Shown here one piece after another: positions 25,492 through 32,719 of a DNA stretch of 64,000 nt. The stretch is from Burkholderia sp. Ax-1719 (GTDB lineage: Bacteria; Pseudomonadota; Gammaproteobacteria; Burkholderiales; Burkholderiaceae): positions 1-64,000 of the forward strand of contig NZ_VWWJ01000011.1 of the NCBI RefSeq assembly GCF_011753055.1, written 5' to 3'. The number at the start of each line of letters is the position of its first letter. Within the stretch, counting starts at the first letter, position 1. The position numbers and the translations under genes were made by a program. Under the pieces are notes generated by a model, which worked only from the letters and a program-made list of their open reading frames with translations, was not told the DNA's origin and searched no databases.

Positions 25492-26414
25492 GGGCGCCGG
25501 AAGGCTGGCGCGACACGCAAGGCACGCTCGCGCGCGAACTGACGCTGGCGGGCCACGGTCTGCACACGGGCCGCCGCGTCAACGTGCGCATCCTGCCGGT
25601 GCCCGACGCAACGGCGGCTCACGGCATCGTGTTTCGCCGCGTCGAGGCGGGCCGTGAAGTCGCCATGCTGCGCGCCGATCCCGCTTTGCGCGAGGCGCAG
25701 CCGCTTTGCACGATGCTGCGCACGCGCGATGGTGTGACGAAGGGCGAAGGCGTGCGCACGGTCGAGCATCTGCTTGCTTCGCTGCTGGTGTGCGGCATCG
25801 ACCACGCCATCGTTGAACTCGACGCCGAAGAAGTGCCGATCCTCGATGGCAGTGCAGCGCCCTGGATCGACGCGATCCGCGCCTGCGGACGCACGGCGCT
25901 TGCGCAGCCGCAACGCTTTATCCGCGTGACGAAGCCGGTGGTCGTGAGCGACGGCGAGGGTTCGCAGCGCCGTGAAATGCGCATCGAGCCCTGTGAGCGT
26001 TACGAAGTCAGTGTGCGCAACGACCTCAAGGGTTTTGGCGACATGCATTGGGAAGGCGCGCTCACGCCAGACGTGTTCGCGCGCGAGATCGCGCCGTCGC
26101 GCTCGTACGGGCGCGTGAAATGGGCGCTGCCCGCCATCGCCGCGGGTTACGTGAAGCGCACGCCGATTTTGCGCGGGGCGCGGCTGTCGTGCACGGCCTC
26201 GATCGTGGGCAATCGCGTGATCGGCGGCATGCGTCTGCCGGACGAGTTCGTGCGCCATCGCGTGCTCGATCTCGTGGGCGATCTCGCGCTCGCTGGCGCG
26301 CCGCTGCTGGCGCGCGTGAGCGCATTGCGCCCGAGCCATGAAATGAACTGGCGGCTGTTGTCCGCGCTGCTCGCCGAGCGCGACGCGTGGACATGGGCCG
26401 AGTGCGACGCCTGA
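25488..26414 (+). CDS. LpxC-family zinc deacetylase, diverged paralogue
   Basis: LpxC removes the N-acetyl group from UDP-3-acyl-GlcNAc in lipid A synthesis. This 308-residue protein has the LpxC length and both alpha/beta halves. The zinc site looks complete: Glu93-His94 in TVEHLLASL, His257 and Asp261 in FVRHRVLDLVGD, and His284 in PSHEMNW. ILDGSAAPW also fits. It differs where LpxC contacts substrate: the usual RTF segment reads SRSYG here, and the Lys after the second zinc His is Arg (HR instead of HK). This suggests a working deacetylase with another substrate, rather than the housekeeping enzyme normally found in the cell-division cluster. Its ATG overlaps the synthase stop (ATGA). By position it matches wcbS. 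Confidence 0.8.
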   Translation: MRAPEGWRDTQGTLARELTLAGHGLHTGRRVNVRILPVPDATAAHGIVFRRVEAGREVAMLRADPALREAQPLCTMLRTRDGVTKGEGVRTVEHLLASLLVCGIDHAIVELDAEEVPILDGSAAPWIDAIRACGRTALAQPQRFIRVTKPVVVSDGEGSQRREMRIEPCERYEVSVRNDLKGFGDMHWEGALTPDVFAREIAPSRSYGRVKWALPAIAAGYVKRTPILRGARLSCTASIVGNRVIGGMRLPDEFVRHRVLDLVGDLALAGAPLLARVSALRPSHEMNWRLLSALLAERDAWTWAECDA

Positions 26415-26452
26415 GCGGCGCGCACGCAAATCAAACAAGGAATCGCGCGCAG

Positions 26453-27793
26453 ATGGGCGTAGGTGAAAAGATCCGGCAGCAACTCGCTGCCGCGGCGCTC
26501 AAGCGCCAACTGGAGCGCGTCTCGAACGAAGTGGCGCAGCCGTCGGGCGTTGTCGCGCATCAGAAAGCGACCAGCGTAGAAGGCGCATCGTTCGACGCGC
26601 GCGCGCGTTTCGAAGCCATGCCGCTTTATCAGCAGGTCAAGCTGATGAAAGAGATGGGCGAGACGCTCAAGGTGCAGTCGCCGTTTTTCCGCGTGCACGA
26701 AGGCATGGCGGGCGCGACCACGACCATTGGCGAGCGCGAGTACATCAACTACGCGAACTATAACTACCTGGGCCTAGCGTCCGATCCTGAGGTGATGGCG
26801 GCGGCGCAAGGCGCGATCACGCGCTATGGCACGTCGGTTTCTGCGAGCCGCATGGTGGCGGGCGAGCGTCCCGTGCAGCGCGATCTCGAACGCGCGCTGG
26901 CCGACTTCTACGAAGTCGACGATTGCGTCGCCTTCGTGAGCGGTCACGCGACCAATGTCACGGTGATCGGCGCGTTGTTCGGTCATGGCGATCTGATCGT
27001 GCACGACGCGCTCGCGCACAACAGCATCGTGCAGGGCGCGCAACTGAGCGGCGCGAAACGCCTCGCTTTCGCGCACAACGACTGGCAGGAACTCGACAGC
27101 CTGCTCGCACGCGTGCGCCACGAATATCGCAACGTGCTGGTGGTGATCGAAGGTCTCTACAGCATGGACGGCGACTTTCCGGAGCTTCAGCGCTTCGTCG
27201 AAATCCGTCGCCGTCACGGCGTGTTCCTGATGGTCGACGAGGCGCATTCGTTGGGCGTGCTTGGCGAAACCGGGCGCGGCATCCGCGAACATGCGGGCGT
27301 CGCGCCGCAGGACGTCGATCTGTGGATGGGCACGATGAGCAAGACGCTGGCGGGTTGCGGCGGCTTTATCGCGGGCTGCCAGCCGCTGGTCGATATGCTG
27401 CGTCATCTCGCGCCGGGCTTTCTGTATAGCGTGGGCCTTGCGCCGACGCTTGCGGCGGCGTCGCTTGCCGCGCTCGACCGCCTGCGCGCCGAGCCGCAGC
27501 GGGTTGCGTCGCTCAAGGCGCGGGGTCATCAGTTTCTGGCTGAAGCGCGCGCCGCCGGACTCGATACGGGAACGAGCGCAGGCTACGCCGTCGTGCCGGT
27601 CATCACGCGCAGTTCGCTGAAGGCCGCGCAATGGGCCAACGCGCTCTTCGACGAAGGCATCAACGTGCAGCCGATCTTCTATCCCGCGGTGGAAGAGCGC
27701 GCCGCGCGGCTGCGCTTTTTTATCTGCTCGACGCATCAGCCCGAGCAGATCACGCGCACGGTCACGGCGCTGGCGCGTCTGGCCAAGGCATAA
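26453..27793 (+). CDS. Alpha-oxoamine synthase (SPT/AONS/KBL-type PLP acyltransferase)
   Basis: PLP enzymes of this family condense an acyl thioester with serine, alanine or glycine, with loss of CO2. Here 446 residues carry YINYANYNYLG, the EGLYSMDGDFPEL segment, the PLP-binding VDEAHSLGVLGETGRG and the Schiff-base Lys297 in GTMSKTLAGCGGF. An N-terminal extension of about 65 residues precedes the catalytic core. The extension includes a helical, charged part that could dock on the carrier protein. The ATG at 26453 has AAGGA 11 bp upstream; an in-frame start 66 bp earlier overlaps the LpxC-like gene and is less likely. Given a synthase without thioesterase next door, the acyl donor is probably the ACP-bound chain. 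By position it matches wcbT, annotated as an acyl-CoA transferase. Confidence 0.85.
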   Translation: MGVGEKIRQQLAAAALKRQLERVSNEVAQPSGVVAHQKATSVEGASFDARARFEAMPLYQQVKLMKEMGETLKVQSPFFRVHEGMAGATTTIGEREYINYANYNYLGLASDPEVMAAAQGAITRYGTSVSASRMVAGERPVQRDLERALADFYEVDDCVAFVSGHATNVTVIGALFGHGDLIVHDALAHNSIVQGAQLSGAKRLAFAHNDWQELDSLLARVRHEYRNVLVVIEGLYSMDGDFPELQRFVEIRRRHGVFLMVDEAHSLGVLGETGRGIREHAGVAPQDVDLWMGTMSKTLAGCGGFIAGCQPLVDMLRHLAPGFLYSVGLAPTLAAASLAALDRLRAEPQRVASLKARGHQFLAEARAAGLDTGTSAGYAVVPVITRSSLKAAQWANALFDEGINVQPIFYPAVEERAARLRFFICSTHQPEQITRTVTALARLAKA

Positions 27794-27805
27794 AGGAACG
27801 TTGCG

Positions 27806-28477
27806 ATGACAACGGTATCGACTCTCGCCGCCCAGGCCCAGACGCAGACGCTCACGTTCCGTCCCGCTCGTGCGAGCGATGCGCTGGTGTGTGCGCCGCT
27901 CGTGTTCGCATCGGGCTCGCATGAGTTTGAGTTCTTTCTGGGCGTGTCGCCGGAGCGTTGCATCACGTTTCTTGCGTTTGCGTTCGGGCTGGACGGCGGG
28001 CGCTTTTCGTGGCGTCGTCACGAAGTGGCCGTCGATCAAAACGGCGAGATCGTCGCGGTGCTGGCCGCGCACGATGGCCGCCGCATTCTCGCCGACGATC
28101 CGCATGTGGTGTTCACGCTGCTGCGTCGCTTCGGCCTGCTGCGCACCGTGCCGATGCTGCTGCGCGGCCTCGTGCTCGAAACCGAACTGCCCAAGCCGAA
28201 GCGGGCCCAGACTCTGATCGCGCACTGCGCGACACGCGAAGAATCGCGTGGCACCGGTGCGTTCAGCGCGCTGTTCACGCACGCGCTGGGTGACGCCTCG
28301 CGTGGTCTCGATACGCCCGCGCGCGAGGTCGTGCTCGACGTGCTGGTGAGCAACACGCGCGCTGCGGCGCTGTATCGGCGGCTGGGGTTTGTCGATTTGC
28401 CGCGCCGCAAGCCGCGCTCGAAGCGTTTGCCTGCGGAGCTTGAGTCGATCCGGATGCGTTTCGAGCCGCGCAAGTAG
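27806..28477 (+). CDS. GNAT-family N-acyltransferase
   Basis: Transfers an acyl group (often acetyl) from a thioester to an amine. The 223-residue protein shows the C-terminal GNAT core: LDVLVSNTRAAALYRRLGFVDL is the usual beta5-alpha4 block, and TREESRGTGAFSALF is in the place of the acyl-CoA pyrophosphate loop. The start has AAAGGAA 7 bp upstream and lies 13 bp after the PLP synthase gene, so it is the last gene of the operon. Substrate is unknown. In the proposed pathway the free amine of the oxoamine or aminoalcohol is a natural acceptor. The tail is rich in Arg and Lys, as in proteins that touch acidic membranes. Confidence 0.75.
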   Translation: MTTVSTLAAQAQTQTLTFRPARASDALVCAPLVFASGSHEFEFFLGVSPERCITFLAFAFGLDGGRFSWRRHEVAVDQNGEIVAVLAAHDGRRILADDPHVVFTLLRRFGLLRTVPMLLRGLVLETELPKPKRAQTLIAHCATREESRGTGAFSALFTHALGDASRGLDTPAREVVLDVLVSNTRAAALYRRLGFVDLPRRKPRSKRLPAELESIRMRFEPRK

Positions 28478-28587
28478 GGCGGACTAGAGGGGCGGCACGC
28501 TGCCGCGCGTGCGACGTTCCTGTAAACTTGGCGGCGCATCGCAAGCTTTCATGCTGCCTGCGCCCCCAGTCCAGCAACGCCCCGACC

Positions 28588-28956
28588 ATGCTCCGATCCC
28601 TTGCAGCCCTGCTGATTTTCCAGTGTCTCGGCGAGAGCGTTTCCTACGTTTTCTCGCTGCCCGTTCCCGGTCCCGTCATCGGCATGCTGTTGCTGTTTGC
28701 CTTTGCGATGATGCGGCCCGCTGCCGCCTCGGCTATCGAGCCCACCGCGCTCGAACTGCTGCGCCATCTCTCGCTGCTCTTTATTCCGGCGGGCGTGGGC
28801 ATCATGGTCTCCGCGCAAGCCGTGCGCGGCGAAGCGTTCGCGGTGATCGCGAGCCTCATCCTGAGCACGACGCTGGGCATTGCCGTGACCGCGCTCGTCA
28901 CACGCGCATTGTTGCGTCGGCAACGAAATCGTCATGTCGAGGAGGGTGCATCGTGA
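28588..28956 (+). CDS. lrgA: Holin-like protein, CidA/LrgA family
   Basis: Small inner-membrane protein of the CidA/LrgA family. It works with an LrgB-type partner and has been linked to murein hydrolase control and to export of small metabolites. The 122 residues have four hydrophobic segments and the family signature LPVPGPVIGMLLLF, followed by LLRHLSLLFIPAGVGIM. The ATG at 28588 precedes a typical LrgA N-terminus. The stop overlaps the lrgB GTG start (GTGA). It lies 110 bp after the GNAT gene and is probably a separate transcription unit. Confidence 0.9.
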   Translation: MLRSLAALLIFQCLGESVSYVFSLPVPGPVIGMLLLFAFAMMRPAAASAIEPTALELLRHLSLLFIPAGVGIMVSAQAVRGEAFAVIASLILSTTLGIAVTALVTRALLRRQRNRHVEEGAS

Positions 28957-29696
28957 ATTCGCATCTGCCGCTCGACAAGCTCGACGCCATCTGGGTCTAT
29001 CTCGCCGCATCGCCGCTGCTGGGGCTGACGCTCACGCTTGTGGCGTATCTGATCGCGCTGAATGTCTACGCGCGCGCGAAGCACAATCCGCTTGCGAATC
29101 CAGTTCTGATTGCTGTGGCGATTGTCGTGGTTGCGCTCAAGCTCACCGATACGCCGTATCGCGTCTATTTCGAAGGCGCGCAGTTCGTGCACTTTCTGCT
29201 CGGGCCGGCGACGGTGGCGCTTGCGCTCCCGCTTTATCGGCAATGGGACAAGTTGCGGCGGACTGCGTTGCCCTTGCTGGGCGGTCTGGTAGCGGGCTCC
29301 CTGACCGCGATTGTGTCAGCGGTTGGGGTTGCGAAATTATTGGGCGCGACGCCGCAGACCTTGGCGTCGCTTGCGCCGAAATCGGTGACCACGCCCATCG
29401 CCATGGCCGTTGCCGAAAAGGTCGGCGGCATTCCTTCGCTCACGGCGGTGCTGGTGATCTCGACGGGCGTCTTCGGCGCAGTAACGGCGCGCTGGATTCT
29501 TAACGCCGTGGGCGTGCGCGAAACCGAGGTGCGTGGCTTCGCAATTGGCGTTGCGTCGCACGGCATCGGCACGGCGCGCGCGTTTCAGGTCAGCGAGGAA
29601 ATGGGCGCGTTCGCGGGGCTCGGCATGGGGCTGAATGGTGTGTTCACGGCGTTTGTGGTGCCGGTGCTGCTGCCCGTCGTGTTGCGATGGATGTAG
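28953..29696 (+). CDS. lrgB: LrgB/CidB family membrane protein
   Basis: Polytopic inner-membrane partner of LrgA, 247 residues with about seven hydrophobic segments. Family blocks are FLLGPATVALALPLYRQW, LAPKSVTTPIAM and GVASHGIGTARAF. The GTG start at 28953 has GAGGAGG 7 bp upstream and overlaps the lrgA stop by 4 bp. It is the last ordinary chromosomal gene before the accessory island. Confidence 0.9.
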   Translation: MNSHLPLDKLDAIWVYLAASPLLGLTLTLVAYLIALNVYARAKHNPLANPVLIAVAIVVVALKLTDTPYRVYFEGAQFVHFLLGPATVALALPLYRQWDKLRRTALPLLGGLVAGSLTAIVSAVGVAKLLGATPQTLASLAPKSVTTPIAMAVAEKVGGIPSLTAVLVISTGVFGAVTARWILNAVGVRETEVRGFAIGVASHGIGTARAFQVSEEMGAFAGLGMGLNGVFTAFVVPVLLPVVLRWM

Positions 29697-29940
29697 GGTA
29701 CTACTGGGGCGTACGGCGCATTTTCGCTTGCGCGAGCTAGGCCCGTTAATAAGGCCATTCTCCATTCAGCTTTGCCAATTCTGGGTGCTCGCTTTTGAGC
29801 CTGCGGTGCGCGATGCCGCCCGCTCTCCGACGCGATCTTGTAGTAGGCTTGAAGTGTGTCGAAGAGAATCGCGCGTCCATTTTGGGGCTATCTGGAAATC
29901 AACGCTGCCAAATTACTGTTGTCGTGAACGGAGAATAGCA

Positions 29941-30054
29941 ATGGCGCTGGCCCTTTTTATACTGGCTATAACGGTGTTTTTTGGTGGGTTTGGGATGATC
30001 ATGAACCATAACGGTCGCAAAGCGGATCGCAAGCGTCGCGGGCTTTCAGATTAG
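29941..30054 (+). CDS. 37-residue single-span membrane microprotein, NGRKADR type
   Basis: Starts MALALFILAITVFFGG, one hydrophobic helix, followed by MIMNHNGRKADRKRRG, a strongly basic tail that should face the cytoplasm. GGAG lies 7 bp before the ATG. Its C-terminal half matches the 42-residue protein at 32230-32358 (GMxMxxNGRKADRxR). Two independent copies of the same design with good ribosome sites argue for a real small-protein family. Function unknown. Confidence 0.6.
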   Translation: MALALFILAITVFFGGFGMIMNHNGRKADRKRRGLSD

Positions 30055-30607
30055 TTTCTAGTAACGTGGGTGATTGCGTGCGACCACTTCATATAATAGT
30101 GGCTGCACCATTCGATAGGCATTGCGTGCTTCGCTCGGTAGCTTCCGTCGCAGACGATGGGCTTTTGAAGATGGTGGCGGCGCAGCAGCAATCGTCAGAG
30201 TGAGATAGATGCCGATCAGCATGATCCGAGAGTAAGCGTTTGCCAACACGGTGTGCTTCCAATCATTGTTGTTCGTGCTCTTCAAGAACATGGCCGATGT
30301 TGCTGCACCGGCGATACCTTAACCCGCGGTAAAAAATTGGATCCCCATTATCGCCGTACGTCGTCCTGACCACAGGGGATTGGCAGAAATTATCCAACAT
30401 AAGCTTTCTGCCTCCGCGTCGCACGCGCAACTGCACCGTGAGGCAGTCATACTGACCAGCGTCGATTCATGTCATTGATTTCAAAGAAATCTGGGGTGTG
30501 GGTACGTGTGTGTTGGTTGTCTCTAGCATGTGAAATTTTTGGGATGCTTCCTGTTGTTTGATTGGTTGAACCGAATGAGGAAGTGTTCGCCCCAGAAGAA
30601 GCGCTCG

Positions 30608-30651
30608 CGAAAAACTGCACCATTTCGCAGTAACACGTGCAGGCGCCTGCA
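30608..30651 (-). repeat. Composite palindromic repeat, copy 1
   Basis: On the minus strand: TGCAGGCGCCTGCA (a perfect 14-bp palindrome, 30651-30638), a 7-bp spacer, CTGCGAAATGGTGCAG (30630-30615) and a T run (30614-30610). The same arrangement occurs in the opposite orientation at 36247-36290. The likeness exceeds the palindrome core, so this is a repeated element and not a chance restriction-like site. Confidence 0.75.
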
Positions 30652-30690
30652 AGCAATCATGCATGGCGCAGCAAGCGCCCGCGCACGCCG

Positions 30691-30876
30691 CTAGCCATAC
30701 ATCGGCAGGTCGGCAACGATTTCTCGAAGCTCAGCGATGAGCGACACGTCATCCAGAGCGACCATCTTGCGTCGATAACGAGACACATCCACACAGCGCC
30801 CCGAAATGCCGCTCGCCACGCGAGCTTCGCCAGCAAACGAATTCTTCAACCTAAGCATGGGCGCGTGTCCGGTCAT
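30691..30876 (-). pseudogene. IS3-family transposase OrfB fragment, disrupted
   Basis: The reading LIAELREIVADLPMYG followed by a TAG stop and then Arg-Arg matches the start of IS3-type (IS2/IS407-like) OrfB, where this segment normally reads ...LPTYGYRR. The stop falls exactly on the conserved second Tyr codon. The reading upstream (SGRCVDVSRYRRKM) is not recognisable, and after the stop homology soon fades at the palindromic repeat. It is a relic, not a working element. Recognition is by eye from a short motif. Confidence 0.45.
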
Positions 30877-31552
30877 TCAGGGCAAGTCCGGTGTTGTCGG
30901 CCGGAAGGATGTACGAGAACGGGCGTGCCAGTGTGTGCGAATGTGATCGTCGCGCCAGTGTGATGTCTTCATCCGCGCGTACCACCGGCCAAAACGCTTT
31001 TGCCGCGAGCGCAACCCGCGCATTTCGTCACGAAAAGTCAATTAAGCGCAGGCGAAAACGTTGTGGTGCCAGACTGTGGGGGGGCACGAGGTGGTCAAAA
31101 TCGGCGCCGGGTCGATCCGGATTTCGGTGCGGTAGCTAACGCCAGGAGATATGTATTTTGTACATTACGTTATGGATAACTGATTAAAGTTCCATGCTAG
31201 ATCCTGCATGTAGGCAGGTGACCATCACATCAAGATTCCGGCTGAGCATCGAAGGCTAAGGGCGATAAGCACGTATCTCTTGGTGGAGGATGTTTCGACG
31301 CGTTTGTGAATCTCGCCTACATGAGGCGTTCAATAGTCGTGTCCCGTGGACAAGCTCGACCCCGCAAGATGCAGCCTTGACTTTGACGAACCTTGTTAGC
31401 GGCTGGTGCTGCAAGGCTCGTGACAATAAACGCGCAGTGACCGCAGCTGCGACTTGACTTCGCTACAGGCGTGCGATCCTGAATTCATGCACCTGTGACT
31501 TTGCGCCATCGCGCTATCCATAGGTGCATGAACCTCAATAGGAGAAACAGAT

Positions 31553-31714
31553 ATGGAATACAGCCTTCTGTGCGCGCTTCTGCACGGTGATCGCTTCAAC
31601 GAACCGCTTACGTGGATTTATCTAGCCGCGCTTGTCACTGTGGCGATCGCCGGATGGAAATTCGGCGAGATCACGTTTGAGCTCTCGCAACGAGTATCGG
31701 AGGGAAAACGATGA
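31553..31714 (+). CDS. 53-residue membrane protein, unknown function
   Basis: Begins MEYSLLCALLHGDRF. It has one hydrophobic helix (WIYLAALVTVAIAGW) and a charged C-terminus (FELSQRVSEGKR). AGGAG lies 8 bp before the ATG, and the stop overlaps the next start (ATGA), which strongly supports translation. It forms a two-gene unit with the 81-residue membrane protein. I do not recognise a family. Confidence 0.6.
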   Translation: MEYSLLCALLHGDRFNEPLTWIYLAALVTVAIAGWKFGEITFELSQRVSEGKR

Positions 31715-31956
31715 ACCGTCTCGGGACGATATGGGATGACTTCAGGAGATGGCCTCACGTCGTGCAGCGAGCCGCAATTGCCCTCGCGCTTTATCTGCTA
31801 TGGCTGTTTTCAGCATGGACCTACAGCGAAGGCATGCATCGTACTGCGGAGTTATTGGGCATCGTCTCTAGCTTCGGCTGCTTCTTTGCAATCGGTGGTG
31901 GTTACGTCCTGCGGGGTGCATTTTTTATCTTGGTGTGGTGGCTGCGCCTTTCCTAG
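31711..31956 (+). CDS. 81-residue membrane protein, unknown function
   Basis: Starts MNRLGTIWDDFRRWPHVV, then two hydrophobic segments (about 21-35 and 48-76). It is translationally coupled to the 53-residue gene upstream by ATGA overlap. Pairs of small membrane proteins like this occur in plasmid and phage accessory regions (for example mating-pair or holin-like functions), but nothing here allows a call. Confidence 0.6.
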   Translation: MNRLGTIWDDFRRWPHVVQRAAIALALYLLWLFSAWTYSEGMHRTAELLGIVSSFGCFFAIGGGYVLRGAFFILVWWLRLS

Positions 31957-32023
31957 GCGCCTGCCTGGTTTAGATGATGACGTGTCAGATCGCATTTACT
32001 AATCTCATACTTAAGGAATGGAC

Positions 32024-32086
32024 ATGTTTGGTCTGATAGTACTTTTCGCGCTCGGCTGTCTCGGCTACTGGCTTGGCACACGTTAG
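32024..32086 (+). CDS. 20-residue hydrophobic microprotein (candidate)
   Basis: ATG at 32024 with AAGGA 6 bp upstream; the product is MFGLIVLFALGCLGYWLGTR. Nearly all of it is one short membrane span with a Gly-rich face and a positive C-terminus. It is too small to prove from sequence. Support comes from the ribosome site and from lying between other small membrane genes on the same strand. Type I toxin peptides look similar, but no antisense RNA is evident. Confidence 0.4.
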   Translation: MFGLIVLFALGCLGYWLGTR

Positions 32087-32229
32087 CTCGTGCCAGGCGG
32101 ATAGCCGTTCGCGGCAGACGAGCTCGGTTGGCGCGCGCGTTTACATCATGTTTGGCCATGCACGCTGAATCGGGCTGCAAACGAGCATGATTCCCTTAAC
32201 TCAATATCGTCGATAGACGGAGGTAAATG

Positions 32230-32358
32230 ATGGGCTGGAGCTTCTTTGCGTTAGGTATCGCCATTGCATTCAGCGCACTCGGCATGGTCATGGATCGTAA
32301 TGGCCGCAAGGCTGATCGCGAGCGTGCGCGTGGAGGTTGTTCGTGCGACCGAGAGTGA
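32230..32358 (+). CDS. 42-residue single-span membrane microprotein, NGRKADR type
   Basis: Starts MGWSFFALGIAIAFSALGM, a single hydrophobic helix. A basic tail follows with MDRNGRKADRERARGG and a final CSCDRE. GGAGGT sits 6 bp before the ATG at 32230 (an ATG three bases earlier is less well spaced). It is paralogous to the protein at 29941-30054 in its GMxMxxNGRKADRxR core. The extra Cys pair is unique to this copy. Function unknown. Confidence 0.6.
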   Translation: MGWSFFALGIAIAFSALGMVMDRNGRKADRERARGGCSCDRE

Positions 32359-32719
32359 TTAAGGGCGTGAAGTCGTCGCATTGGTAGTAAATTAGGTCTG
32401 CGACTATACGATTCCCATAAGACGATGGTAGTGTGGTGAACCGTAAACGGCGATTCGTTTGCTCTAAACGAACGAGAGCCGCGAAAGCTTCTGCAGCTGG
32501 TTTGAATCAAGGCCGCATCTCTTATGGTGCGGCCTTGCGCATTTCTCGCTACGCTTCAGCGGCGCTGCGTTTGTTGATACGGAATACGGGCGGTTGGAAC
32601 TCTCTGCACTCCGTGAGGTTCTGAAGAATGTGTCCTTATGGCGAGCGCGCCGGCCGAATTGTTAATATACAAATGGCGGGCGAGAAAATTGATGGCCAGC
32701 TCTGTCCGGAGTTTGTCGT
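32359..32719. other. Intergenic region with a GC-rich hairpin
   Basis: 361 bp between the microprotein and the convergent actin-like gene. It holds a hairpin: AAGGCCGCA (32509-32517) pairs with TGCGGCCTT (32528-32536) around a 10-nt loop. Neither strand has a T run after it. It may work as a weak bidirectional terminator. A 63-codon plus-strand frame here is Arg-rich and shows no motif. Confidence 0.5.

Larger units (their letters stand above)
30055..31552. other. About 1.5 kb of decayed sequence at the island's left side
   Basis: No intact gene. It contains one copy of the composite palindromic repeat (30608-30651) and a broken IS3-type transposase fragment (30691-30876). At about 30891-31139 a short plus-strand reading (MYENGRASVCECD) faintly recalls PAAR proteins. 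From about 31140 to 31552 I see nothing beyond A+T-rich sequence leading to the promoter of the small-protein genes. Confidence 0.5.

Noticed and set aside
30058..30291. 77-codon minus-strand frame with one hydrophobic stretch
   Set aside because: No ribosome site and no homology pattern; it lies in decayed sequence, and existence as a gene cannot be supported.
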